Below are positions 9,253 through 17,718 of a stretch of DNA of 64,000 bases, piece by piece. Every line of letters starts with the position of its first letter. Within the stretch, counting starts at the first letter, position 1. The notes beneath the pieces were generated by a model. The model was not told the DNA's origin and did no database searches. It saw nothing but the letters and a program-made list of their open reading frames with translations. The translations under genes were made by a program, and so were the position numbers. Source of the stretch: Hymenobacter ginkgonis (lineage in GTDB: Bacteria; Bacteroidota; Bacteroidia; Cytophagales; Hymenobacteraceae); the NCBI RefSeq assembly GCF_009755225.1, contig NZ_WQKZ01000001.1, positions 868,001 to 932,000 on the forward strand, in the 5' to 3' direction.

Positions 9253-10182
9253 CTAGCGCACCGGCTGCCCGGCGCGGCCGTGCTGCGCTAGCACCCGGCC
9301 AATGGCGGCGAGCAGCGAGTTGGCGCCGGCAGCATCCTGCGTTAGTTCCCATATCATAATGCCACTGGCTTGGTCGAGTGCCAGCTGGGTTTTGCTGGCT
9401 ATGGTGGCCAAGCCGTTGTAGCCTACACCGTCGAAGAAGTCGGCTTGCGGGTCGGCGCCCCGCGCCAGTAGCGCGGCAAATGACTCCTGGCTGGGCCGGC
9501 CGTAGAAGGGCACGCCCAGCACCGTCTTGCTGGCCGGTAAGCCGCGGCCTTGCCAATAAGCCAGGGTTTGGGCCGCATCGGCGTAGGTGGAGTGGGCGGG
9601 CGGCGGTGCATCGTAGGCCATAATATTCAGGAAATCAACGCTCTCGAAGACGCTGGGCAAAATGCCCGGCCCCGCCCAGGTGCCCCCGGCCACCGCCGCT
9701 GTAAGCAGGTGCCCGCGGCGGTGCAGCCGGGTAGCCAGCCGCTGCATCAGGGCGGCGTAGCCGGCCGCCGTGCGGGCGTCGGGGTGCTCCCAATCCATGT
9801 CCAGGCCGTCGAGGTGGTACTGCCGTACCAGCCGCAGCAGGTGGCGCACCAGCGCCCGCGAGCGGCCCGCATCGGCCCCAATGGCGTCGAAGGCGCTGTG
9901 GTCGCCGTCGTGCCAGCCGCCTATCGACACCAGCACCTGCACCCGGGCGGCGTGGGCCGCCGCCACCAGGCGGCGCAGCTTGGCGGGGTTTTCGAGGGGT
10001 TCGAGGCCGCCGGTGGCCGTGGGCTGCACAAAGGCGTAGTTGACGTGGGTGAGCTGGGCAAACTGGGTGCTATCGACGTCGCCGCGCCAAGAGGGCACGT
10101 AGCCCACCACCCGAAATTGGGCCCGCGCCACCCCGGGTACCACAAACGCCAGCCAGGCCAGCAGAAAACAGGTTGCGTTCAT
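9253..10182 (-). CDS. Small GH18 glycosidase (chitinase or endo-beta-GlcNAcase type)
   Basis: Secreted GH18 enzyme cutting beta-1,4 links next to N-acetylglucosamine. A signal peptide (about 1-21, ending GVARA) precedes one catalytic barrel. The barrel holds the SxGG-type strand VLVSIGGWHDGD and the active-site motif DGLDMDWE, whose final Glu is the acid and whose Asp positions are all present. NIMAYD and GVPFYGRP are further barrel motifs. At 309 residues it has no binding module or insertion domain, a size also found among endo-beta-N-acetylglucosaminidases, so both activities stay open. It is the last gene of the nagB-permease-GH18 operon, 115 bases after the permease. Confidence 0.88.
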   Translation of the reverse strand: MNATCFLLAWLAFVVPGVARAQFRVVGYVPSWRGDVDSTQFAQLTHVNYAFVQPTATGGLEPLENPAKLRRLVAAAHAARVQVLVSIGGWHDGDHSAFDAIGADAGRSRALVRHLLRLVRQYHLDGLDMDWEHPDARTAAGYAALMQRLATRLHRRGHLLTAAVAGGTWAGPGILPSVFESVDFLNIMAYDAPPPAHSTYADAAQTLAYWQGRGLPASKTVLGVPFYGRPSQESFAALLARGADPQADFFDGVGYNGLATIASKTQLALDQASGIMIWELTQDAAGANSLLAAIGRVLAQHGRAGQPVR

Positions 10183-10297
10183 AGGTGGGGGTAGGAAGAG
10201 AGGTACCTAAAGCTGCGAGGGTATTACCAGTCGGCTGGCTCCCCTTTGCCAAAAGCGAGGGGGTAGGGCCCCACCTAGAGTAGCCAAAAACGGCCAC

Positions 10298-11584
10298 TCA
10301 GGAAACGGGCACGGCGTAGCTCACCCGTCTGTTAGCCTGGTAGGCGTGGCCTTTCAGGGCAAAAAAGAGGATGTATAAGTAGCACGGAATCAGCAGCAAG
10401 TAGGCTTGTTGAAGACCCAGCCACTCGCCCAGCCGGCCGTAGAGGTAGGGCAGCACGGCCCCGCCCCCGATGCCCATTATCAGCAGGGCCGAGCCTTGTT
10501 CCGTGAGCCCGCCCAGCCCCCGGATGCTCAGTGGAAAAATGGCCGGCCACAGCAGTGAGTTGGCCAGCCCCAGCAGCGCCACCAGCAGCACCGAGGGGTA
10601 GCCGTGCGTAAACAAAATGCCCAGGGTAAGCCCTACCCCCACCAGGGCGCACAAGCGCAAAGCGGCCGCCTGGCTCAGGTACTTAGGGATGGCCAGCAGC
10701 CCCACCAAATAGCCCACCAGCATGGCCACGAGCGTGGCCGAAGTAAGGTTTTTGGCTACGTCCAGGCTGATGCCCTGCGCCCGGCCGTACTGAATAATGG
10801 TATCGCCGGCAATCACCTCTACCCCCACGCAGCAGAAAATAGCCAGCACCCCCAACCACAAATGCGGAAACTGCCAAATGCTCGGGGCTGGCTCGTCGGC
10901 CGCGAGCTGGCTGGCGGGGCTATGCAGCTCGATTTCGGGCAAACTCGACCGCCGCACCAGCACTGCCAGCAGCACCAGTGCGCCCGCCATGGCCAGGTAC
11001 GGCACCACTACCCGGCCAGCCAGTTGCTGAAGCAGCGCCTCGCGCTGGGCGGGGGGTAGGGGGCTGGCCAGCTGGCTTTCGAGCGCGCTGGCGCCCCGCA
11101 GCACAATGGCCCCGATAATGAGTGGGCTCAGGGCGCCGGCCACCTTGTTGCAGATGCCCATGAGGCAGATGCGTCGGGCCGCACTCTCCAGCGGCCCCAA
11201 GATGCTGGCGTAGGGGTTAGAGGCCGTTTGCAGCAGCGCCAGCCCCGCGCCCTGCACAAATAGCCCCGCCAGAAACAGCCCAAACGAGCGCGCCTGCGCC
11301 GCTGGCACAAACACCAGGGCCCCCACGGCCATCACCACCAGCCCGAGCGCCATGCCGTTTTTGAAGCCCGTTTTTTGCAAAATCAGCGACGAAGGCAGGG
11401 CCAGCACCACGTAGGCAATGTAGAAGGCAAACGTCACCAGCAGCGCCTGCGAGTAGCGCAGCTCGCAGGCCAGCTTCAGGAAGGGAATCAGCGTGCCGTT
11501 GAGCCAAGTAATGAACCCAAAGATGAAGAACAGCGCCCCAATAATGACCAGGGGTGGGATGGGGGTGGGTCTGGGTTGGGTCAT
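10298..11584 (-). CDS. MFS sugar permease, FHS/NagP type
   Basis: Inner-membrane sugar:proton symporter of the FHS group (fucose-glucose-galactose permeases). This group includes the NagP transporters of GlcNAc clusters. The N-terminus has the group's pattern GALFFIFGFITWLNGTLIP with a following LKLACELRYSQALLVTFAFY, and about twelve membrane segments follow in 428 residues. The gene lies 21 bases after the nagB fusion and before GH18, so free GlcNAc or a small GlcNAc sugar is the likely substrate; this is inferred from context. The frame starts with ATG at 11584. Confidence 0.88.
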   Translation of the reverse strand: MTQPRPTPIPPLVIIGALFFIFGFITWLNGTLIPFLKLACELRYSQALLVTFAFYIAYVVLALPSSLILQKTGFKNGMALGLVVMAVGALVFVPAAQARSFGLFLAGLFVQGAGLALLQTASNPYASILGPLESAARRICLMGICNKVAGALSPLIIGAIVLRGASALESQLASPLPPAQREALLQQLAGRVVVPYLAMAGALVLLAVLVRRSSLPEIELHSPASQLAADEPAPSIWQFPHLWLGVLAIFCCVGVEVIAGDTIIQYGRAQGISLDVAKNLTSATLVAMLVGYLVGLLAIPKYLSQAAALRLCALVGVGLTLGILFTHGYPSVLLVALLGLANSLLWPAIFPLSIRGLGGLTEQGSALLIMGIGGGAVLPYLYGRLGEWLGLQQAYLLLIPCYLYILFFALKGHAYQANRRVSYAVPVS

Positions 11585-11605
11585 GGTCGTGCGCAGGGGG
11601 TAGGG

Positions 11606-13522
11606 TTAAAACCGGTAGCGCACAAACGCCTCAATCGCCTCGTATTCCACCAGGCCCAGCCGGTCGTAGAGCTTGGCCGTGGCGTGGTTGCGGTCTTCCG
11701 AGCGCTGCCAGAATTCGCGTTTGTCGTTGCCCGGAAACACGGCGCTATCCTTCTGGCTTTGGTGCTTAAAAATGGCCTTGCGCTTGCGCATCAGTTCCTC
11801 GGGGCTGATGGGCACGGCCATCTCGATATCCTCCACATCCCACTCCTGCCAGGCCCCGCGGTACAGCCACATGTAGCAGTCGTCTACCCATTCTTCGCGG
11901 CCCTTGAGGCGGGCCAGGGCCGCAAAAATGGCGTCCAGGCACACGCGGTGCGTGCCGTGGGGGTCGCGCAGGTCGCCGGCCGCAAAAATCTGGTGCGGCT
12001 TGATTTCCTGTAGAATAGCTATCGTTTCCTCAATGTCGGCCTCGCCCAGCGGCTTCTTTTTCACCTGCCCGGTTTCGTAAAACGGCATGTTCATAAAATG
12101 CACGTTGGCTTCCTGCACGCCGCAGTAGCGGCAGGCCGCCGCCGCCTCGCCCCGGCGAATAAGCGTCTTGATGTTTTGCACCAGCGCGCTGTCTTCTTCG
12201 CCCAGCTTTTTGTGGTGTAAAAACTCCACCACCTCGGCGTGCTCGCGGCGCATGTCGGCCACGCCTACCCCCGACTTTTCGGCAAAGCCCAGGGCGAAGT
12301 CCGCGAAGCGCCGCGCGTCGTCGTCAAACACGGCAATGTTGCCCGAGGTCTGGTAGGCCACGTGCACGTCGTGGCCCTGGTCTACGAGGCGCAGCAGTGT
12401 GCCGCCCATCGAAATCACGTCGTCGTCGGGGTGCGGCGAGAAAATGAGCACCCGCTTGTGGGCCGGCAGCGCCCGCTCGGGCCGCTGCGTGTCGTTCGAG
12501 TTGGGCTTGCCGCCCGGCCAGCCCGTAATGGTGCGCTGGATGAGGTTGAATATCCGCAGGTTAAGGTTGTAGGCATTGCCAGCCTGCACCAGCAAGTCGC
12601 TCAGGCCGCCATCCTTGTAGTCTTCGTCGGTGAGTTTGAGAATGGGCTTTTGCGTCTTCAAACTCAGCCAGAGCACCGCCCGCCGAATCAGGCTGTCGTC
12701 CCAGGTACACATGCCCACCAGCCAGGGCGTTTTGATGCGCGTCAGCTCCAGGGCCGCCCACTGGTCTACCACCACCTGCACCCGGGGGTGCAGCTGCAAA
12801 AACGTGGCTGGCACCTCGTCCGACACCCGGCCCTCCACGGTCTCGCGCAAGATTTTGGCCTTGCCCTCGCCCCAGGCCATCAGGATGATGCGCCGCGCCT
12901 TAAGAATGGTGCCCACGCCCATGGTTAGGGCCCGCAGCGGCACGTATTCTTCCTTGATAAAGTCCTTGGCCGCGTCCGTAATCGTCAAAGGGTCAAGCTT
13001 GACGAGGCGGGTAGGTGAACTGCTCGACGAGCCGGGCTCGTTGAAGCCAATGTGCCCCGTGCGGCCAATGCCCAGCAGCTGCAAATCGAGCCCGCCACAT
13101 TCGTCAATTTGCTTTTCGTAGTTGCGGCAGTACTCCTTTATCTGCTCAATGGGCAGCGTACCGTCCGGGATATGCACGTTTTCCGGCCGAATATCGACGT
13201 GGTCGAACAGCTGCTCGTGCATGAAGTAGACGTAGCTCTGGAGCTCGTCGGGCTGCATAGGGTAGTACTCATCGAGGTTGAACGTCACCACGTTCTGAAA
13301 GCTCAAGCCTTCCTCGCGGTGCAGGCGAATCAGCTCTTGGTACACGCCGATAGGCGACGAGCCGGTGGCCAGGCCCAGCACGGCCAGCTTGCCCTTGCGC
13401 TGCTTGCTGCGAATCAACTCGGCAATTTCGTGGGCGATGCCAATAGCCCCCTCCCGCGCCTCTGCCACAATCGTGACCGGCAGCTTTTCGAAGGCAGTTT
13501 CAGGGTAATGCAGTACTTCCAT
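11606..13522 (-). CDS. nagB: Glucosamine-6-phosphate deaminase fused to a PIG-L/LmbE deacetylase-like domain
   Basis: A 638-residue two-part cytoplasmic enzyme. Residues 1-270 are NagB, converting glucosamine-6-phosphate to fructose-6-phosphate and ammonia; FNLDEYYP (Asp84, Glu85) and GIGRTGHIGFNEPG (152-164) are the active-site motifs. Residues about 355-638 are a PIG-L/LmbE fold with the zinc motif SPHPDDD (362-368) and a second ligand region PHGTHR. This longer NagB form is known in Bacteroidota, but what its second half does is not settled; removing the acetyl group from GlcNAc-6-phosphate is a fair guess since no nagA lies in the window. It leads the operon, behind a promoter and operator at 13738-13801. 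Confidence 0.9.
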   Translation of the reverse strand: MEVLHYPETAFEKLPVTIVAEAREGAIGIAHEIAELIRSKQRKGKLAVLGLATGSSPIGVYQELIRLHREEGLSFQNVVTFNLDEYYPMQPDELQSYVYFMHEQLFDHVDIRPENVHIPDGTLPIEQIKEYCRNYEKQIDECGGLDLQLLGIGRTGHIGFNEPGSSSSSPTRLVKLDPLTITDAAKDFIKEEYVPLRALTMGVGTILKARRIILMAWGEGKAKILRETVEGRVSDEVPATFLQLHPRVQVVVDQWAALELTRIKTPWLVGMCTWDDSLIRRAVLWLSLKTQKPILKLTDEDYKDGGLSDLLVQAGNAYNLNLRIFNLIQRTITGWPGGKPNSNDTQRPERALPAHKRVLIFSPHPDDDVISMGGTLLRLVDQGHDVHVAYQTSGNIAVFDDDARRFADFALGFAEKSGVGVADMRREHAEVVEFLHHKKLGEEDSALVQNIKTLIRRGEAAAACRYCGVQEANVHFMNMPFYETGQVKKKPLGEADIEETIAILQEIKPHQIFAAGDLRDPHGTHRVCLDAIFAALARLKGREEWVDDCYMWLYRGAWQEWDVEDIEMAVPISPEELMRKRKAIFKHQSQKDSAVFPGNDKREFWQRSEDRNHATAKLYDRLGLVEYEAIEAFVRYRF

Positions 13523-13656
13523 AGCTGGCGTGTAGCGTGAAAGGTGGTAAAAGATTAAAAATCAGGTTGTAAAAACCGGGTGTAAATCTTCTGCTTTCTT
13601 GCCTGGGCATCGCACGCAGCTAGTAGCCTGCGGCAGATGCCGGCCCGTCGTATTCG

Positions 13657-13695
13657 ACCAGCCCCAAGCGGGCCGGTAGCCCGCTTGGGGCTGGT
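13657..13695 (-). other. Strong hairpin in the nagB leader
   Basis: Perfect 17-bp inverted repeat (13657-13673 and 13679-13695) with a five-base loop CGGTA, in the untranslated leader between the predicted start of transcription (near 13731) and the nagB ATG. It has no T-run on either side, so it is not a normal terminator. It may stabilise the message or take part in control. Confidence 0.6.
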
Positions 13696-13737
13696 GGTGC
13701 AATAGTATTTTTCTTATAAATTGCGCTTGTACTGCCT

Positions 13738-13768
13738 CAAACATAAGCAACTAACTGAGGTAAGTCAA
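13738..13768 (-). promoter_or_regulatory. Predicted nagB operon promoter
   Basis: On the minus strand TTG (13766-13768), exactly 20 bases, then TATGTTTG (13738-13745). The layout equals that of the susC promoter, including the shared words TTAC-NN-CAGTTA in the spacer and GAG directly after the -7 element. Confidence 0.72.
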
Positions 13769-13785
13769 GGGCCTTAATAAAAAAA

Positions 13786-13801
13786 TGTGTGCGCACACGC
13801 A
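13786..13801. promoter_or_regulatory. Predicted LacI-type operator, nagB copy
   Basis: An exact copy of the susC 16-mer TGTGTGCGCACACGCA (palindrome 13787-13798). Its centre is 51 bp from the nagB -7 centre, against 50 bp at susC. It also lies in the gap shared with the divergent regulator gene. Confidence 0.72.
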
Positions 13802-13815
13802 AAATATTCGCTTAG

Positions 13816-13831
13816 AGTGTGCGCGCACGCA
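13816..13831. promoter_or_regulatory. Second operator-like site, regulator side
   Basis: AGTGTGCGCGCACGCA agrees with the other two sites at 14 of 16 positions and holds a 10-bp palindrome GTGCGCGCAC (13819-13828). Its centre is 31 bp, about three helical turns, from the nagB copy and 42 bp from the -7 element assigned to the regulator gene. It could serve autoregulation or cooperative binding. Confidence 0.55.
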
Positions 13832-13861
13832 ATAAATTTTTTCTGCTAATTCTTCTATTCC

Positions 13862-13869
13862 TATCTTTG
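13862..13869 (+). promoter_or_regulatory. Candidate -7 element of the regulator gene
   Basis: TATCTTTG fits TAnnTTTG and faces the LacI-type gene 217 bases downstream. The -33 region is only a T-run, so the call is weak. The leader 13870-14085 shows nothing else I can name. Confidence 0.4.
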
Positions 13870-14085
13870 GCCCATAGGTAGCACTCAGGGAAGACGCACG
13901 CAGCCCAATCGTTTCCGAGGCCGGCTGCTGCTAGCTGGTTGCTCCGGGCGTAGGGCAGCTACCTGTAGGTAGTAGGCCGGGGTAGGCGGTCCCAACACTC
14001 GCTGCACTGGGGGGGCTGGTTTATCCCGGCTTCTTTCCGTAATACATTTGGCAAACTTTCACGGCAACGAGCACGGACGACACTC

Positions 14086-15186
14086 ATGGGAAAAATTGCG
14101 GTGCGCATCAAGGATATAGCGGCCAAGGCCAACGTGTCGGTCGGCACCGTCGACCGGGTGCTGCACAACCGGGGGCGGGTGTCGGAGGAGGTGCGGCAGA
14201 AGGTGCTGCTCATGATGAAAGAGCTTGATTACGAGCCTAATATGATAGCCCGTACCCTGGGCTCGAACCGCACCTACCACCTGGCGGCCATCCAGCCCGA
14301 CCACACCCTCGACCCCTACTGGCACGCCCCCTGGGAGGGCATCGAGAAGGCCGCCCGCGAGCTAAAGCAGTACGGCATCACGCTCACCGTTTATTCCTAC
14401 GAGCTCACGCAGGTCGGCTCTTTTCGGGCGCAGGCCGAGGCCGCTACCCAGTCGCAGCCCGATGGCATCCTGATTGCACCGCTATTTTACCGCGAGTCGC
14501 TGGAGTTTTTTGAGCGGTGGCAGCAGCTAGACATTCCTTACGTGCTGTTCAATACCTACATCGCGGAGGTGCCGGCGCTCAGCTACGTGGGGCAGGACTC
14601 GTACCAGAGCGGCTTTTTGGCGGGTAAGCTAGTGCAGGTGGGGCAGGCGGGGCCGGGTACCTTCGTTATCGCGCACGTGGCCGAAGACATTGCCAACTCG
14701 GTGCACATCACCCAAAAAGAGCGAGGCTTCCGCGACTACTTCGCGCAGCTGGCCACCGCGCCAGAAAGCCTTGGGCTCGAGGCAGCCCCGCACCAAAGCC
14801 AGTACACCATCCTGAGCGTTGATTTGCCGCAGCCCGCCGACCCTTTATTTGCCCGGCAGCTGAGCCGGCTGCTCGATGAGGAGGCGACCGAGCTGAAAGG
14901 CATCTTCGTGAGCACTTCCAAGGCGTTTGAAATCGCGCCCTATCTACAGGCCTATCGCCGGGAAGATATCCGCTTGGTAGGCTACGACTTACTAGAAAAA
15001 AACCTGCACTTCCTCAACGAGGGCATCATTGATTTTTTAATCAACCAAAACCCTAAGAAGCAGGGCTACCGCGGGCTCTATGCCCTGGCCGACCTGCTGG
15101 TTTTTAAGAAGGAAGTGGCGCTGGTAAAGTATCTGCCGCTCGATATCATCACCAAGGAAAATCTACAGTACTACATCGCCAAGTAG
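14086..15186 (+). CDS. LacI-family transcription regulator
   Basis: DNA-binding sugar sensor of 366 residues. The first 60 residues hold the LacI helix-turn-helix and hinge (IRIKDIAAKANVSVGTVDRVLHN, then ELDYEPNMIARTLGSN). The rest is a periplasmic-binding-protein-like ligand domain of the type common in Bacteroidota, with a clear second lobe (SVDLPQPADPLFARQLSRLL, FVSTSKAFEIAP). It is transcribed away from nagB across a gap that holds two operator-like palindromes; a third lies before susC. The simplest reading is that it controls both operons and itself. The operator position argues for activation. The effector is likely a GlcNAc-related sugar or phosphate, by inference only. Confidence 0.9.
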   Translation: MGKIAVRIKDIAAKANVSVGTVDRVLHNRGRVSEEVRQKVLLMMKELDYEPNMIARTLGSNRTYHLAAIQPDHTLDPYWHAPWEGIEKAARELKQYGITLTVYSYELTQVGSFRAQAEAATQSQPDGILIAPLFYRESLEFFERWQQLDIPYVLFNTYIAEVPALSYVGQDSYQSGFLAGKLVQVGQAGPGTFVIAHVAEDIANSVHITQKERGFRDYFAQLATAPESLGLEAAPHQSQYTILSVDLPQPADPLFARQLSRLLDEEATELKGIFVSTSKAFEIAPYLQAYRREDIRLVGYDLLEKNLHFLNEGIIDFLINQNPKKQGYRGLYALADLLVFKKEVALVKYLPLDIITKENLQYYIAK

Positions 15187-15265
15187 GGGGTAGCTGTTAT
15201 GGCCGCCGCCTACTTGACCGCTTGCTGCTTGCGACGCTCGCACCCGTTCTGGCGAGCACCTTATG

Positions 15266-15297
15266 CCTACCCCCCTCCGAATGGGAGAGGGGGTAGG
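15266..15297. repeat. Hairpin built from two opposed GGGGTAGG words
   Basis: CCTACCCCCCTCC pairs with GGAG-A-GGGGGTAGG, giving 13 pairs with one bulged A and a five-base loop. It lies in the 184-base gap between the regulator and the GH92 gene. It is one of two places where the window-wide word GGGGTAGGG meets its own complement; the other is 63685-63719. Confidence 0.65.
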
Positions 15298-15370
15298 GGT
15301 AGCAAATTTGGCTGCCTATGAATGGCTGATACGCTTTGCAATCTTCCTACCCCACCCTTGCTTGCTCGCT

Positions 15371-17641
15371 ATGGTTACACAACTTCCGCCCGTGCTGCGC
15401 CGGGGCAACCTGCTGCTAGGTCTGGCCGCTGGCCTACTGCTGGTGCACGCCGCCGCCGCTCAAGAGCTTACTTCCTACGTCGACCCGCTGATTGGTACCG
15501 GCGGGCACGGGCACGTATTTGTGGGGGCCAATGTGCCCTTTGGCGCGGTGCAGTTGGGGCCGCAGAATATTTTTAAGGGCTGGGACTGGTGCTCGGGCTA
15601 CCACTATTCCGATAGCCTGCTGACGGGTTTTTCGCACACCCACCTGAGTGGCACCGGCGCCTCCGACCTGGGCGATGTGCTAATTATGCCCTATACCGGC
15701 CCCCTCAAAACCGATAAGGGCCAGCAAAAAGCGCCCCACCAGGGCTACCTCTCGCGCTACTCGCACCAGCGCGAAACAGCCCAGCCCGGCTACTACGCCG
15801 TGACGCTTGACGACTACGGCATTCGGGCCGAGCTCACCAGTACCGAGCGCGTGGGCATGCACCGCTATACCTTTCCTAAAGAGGGCAAGCCCGCGCACGT
15901 CATCATCGACCTCAAGGAAGGCATCGACGACAAGGCTACCGATACGTACCTAGAGCAGGTTGATGCCCAGACGTTTATCGGCTACCGTTTCTCGCACGGC
16001 TGGGCCGACCACCAGCGGCTGTACTTCGCCATCAAGACTTCGGCACCGGTGCCGGCTTTCGCTCTCTACAACGAGGCGCAGGTGCTACCCGGCAAGTCGG
16101 GCAAGGGCGTGGCCATCAAGGGCGTGTTCACGTTTGCCAAGTCGCCGGGCACGCTGCAGCTGAAAGTCGGCATTTCGCCGGTTAGCGCGCAGAATGCGCT
16201 GGCGAACATTCGGGCCGAAATTCCGGGCTGGGACTTTGCGCAAGTGCAGCAAGCCGCCACGCAAAAGTGGAACCAGGAGCTGGGCAAGGTCACCATCGAA
16301 ACGCCCGACCCGGCGGTGCGGCGCACCTTCTACACGGCGCTCTACCACGCGTGGTTTGCCCCGGCCTTATTCAACGACGCCAACCGCGACTACCGCGGCA
16401 CCGATGGGCAAGTGTACCCTAAGGCGCCCTTCGCCAACTACACCACCTTCTCGCTCTGGGACACCTATCGCACCGAACATTCGCTCTTTACCCTGGCCCA
16501 GCCCGAGCGGGTGGGCGACATGATGCAGTCGATGCTGGCCATTGGCCGGCAGCAGGGCAAGCTGCCCATCTGGCACCTGATGGGCAACGAAACCAACACC
16601 ATGGTGGGCTACAGCGCCGTGCCGGCCCTGGCCGAAGCCTACCTCAAAGGCACGCCCGGCCTCGATGGCCGCCAGGTGCTGGCCGCCATGAAAGCCGCCA
16701 GCACCCGCGACGACCAGGGGGTAGGGTACCTCAAAACCCTGGGGTTCATTCCAGCCGATAAGGAGGGCGAATCAGTGGCCAAGGCCATGGAATACGCCAT
16801 CGACGACTGGAGCATTGCGCAGGTAGCTAAGAAGTTGGGCGAGCAGGCCGATTATAAAATGTATAGCGAGCGGGCCCGGTATTATCAGAAATACTTCGAC
16901 CCGCACACGCGCTTTATGCGCGGCCTCACCTCAGACGGCAAGTTTCAGCTGCCCTTCGACCCCATCCAATCCATTCACCGCCAGAATAATTACACCGAGG
17001 GCAACGCCTGGCAGTACACTTGGCTGGTGCCGCACGACGTGCCGGGGCTGATAAAATTGTTTGGCAGCGACGCGGCTTTCGTTCAAAAGCTGGATAGCTT
17101 GTTTATTGTGCAGGGCAGCCTGGGCGAAAGCGCCTCGCCCGACATTTCGGGCCTCATCGGCATGTACGCCCACGGCAACGAGCCCAGCCACGCCACTACC
17201 TACCTCTACGCCTACGCCGGCCAGCAGTGGAAAACCGCCGAAAAGGTGCGCCAAGTACTGCGCGAGATGTACCGCGACCAGCCCGACGGCATCAGCGGCA
17301 ACGAGGATTGCGGGCAGATGTCGGCCTGGTACATCCTCTCGGCGCTGGGTTTTTATCCGGTTAGCCCCAGCAGCGGCGCCTACGTGCTGGGCAGCCCGCT
17401 GGTAGACAAGGCTACTATTCGGCTGCCGCAGGGCAAGTCGTTTGTGATTGATGTGCAGCACAATAGCCCGCAAAACCTGTATATTCAGTCGGTCACCCTC
17501 AACGGCCAGCCCTACCCCAATAGCTACCTGTTGCACCGCGACATCGTGGCCGGCGGCACGCTGCAACTCACGATGGGCCCGCAGCCCAACCGGGCCTTCG
17601 GCGCGGCGCCAGCCAACCGGCCGCGCGAGGTCTACCCTTAG
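15371..17641 (+). CDS. Family GH92 alpha-mannosidase, secreted
   Basis: Exo-acting, calcium-dependent alpha-mannosidase of family GH92, which trims mannose from high-mannose N-glycans and yeast mannan. A signal peptide (LLLGLAAGLLLVHAAAAQE) leads to the N-terminal beta domain starting YVDPLIGTGGHGHVFVGANVPFG. Then comes the helical barrel with GNETNTMVGYSAVPALAEAY and the C-terminal GNEDCGQMSAWYILSALGFYPV, both family hallmarks. I start at 15371 because the signal peptide begins there; the frame opens 36 codons earlier at 15263 across the hairpin. Length 756 is typical. It follows the LacI gene on the same strand; no operator copy lies directly before it. Confidence 0.9.
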   Translation: MVTQLPPVLRRGNLLLGLAAGLLLVHAAAAQELTSYVDPLIGTGGHGHVFVGANVPFGAVQLGPQNIFKGWDWCSGYHYSDSLLTGFSHTHLSGTGASDLGDVLIMPYTGPLKTDKGQQKAPHQGYLSRYSHQRETAQPGYYAVTLDDYGIRAELTSTERVGMHRYTFPKEGKPAHVIIDLKEGIDDKATDTYLEQVDAQTFIGYRFSHGWADHQRLYFAIKTSAPVPAFALYNEAQVLPGKSGKGVAIKGVFTFAKSPGTLQLKVGISPVSAQNALANIRAEIPGWDFAQVQQAATQKWNQELGKVTIETPDPAVRRTFYTALYHAWFAPALFNDANRDYRGTDGQVYPKAPFANYTTFSLWDTYRTEHSLFTLAQPERVGDMMQSMLAIGRQQGKLPIWHLMGNETNTMVGYSAVPALAEAYLKGTPGLDGRQVLAAMKAASTRDDQGVGYLKTLGFIPADKEGESVAKAMEYAIDDWSIAQVAKKLGEQADYKMYSERARYYQKYFDPHTRFMRGLTSDGKFQLPFDPIQSIHRQNNYTEGNAWQYTWLVPHDVPGLIKLFGSDAAFVQKLDSLFIVQGSLGESASPDISGLIGMYAHGNEPSHATTYLYAYAGQQWKTAEKVRQVLREMYRDQPDGISGNEDCGQMSAWYILSALGFYPVSPSSGAYVLGSPLVDKATIRLPQGKSFVIDVQHNSPQNLYIQSVTLNGQPYPNSYLLHRDIVAGGTLQLTMGPQPNRAFGAAPANRPREVYP

Positions 17642-17718
17642 CAGGGGGGTAGGGAAAACTACTGCATGGCGGCCCCGCTTGCAACTGCCATTATATAAGG
17701 GGGCCTTAAAGCCTTTCA

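Noticed and set aside
15289-15299. GGGGTAGGG copies as G-quadruplex structures
   Set aside because: Single copies have only two G-runs; four suitable runs close together are not seen, so this does not explain the excess of the word.
15263-15370. The longer start of the GH92 gene at 15263
   Set aside because: It would put 36 unlikely residues before the signal peptide and run through the hairpin of opposed GGGGTAGG words.
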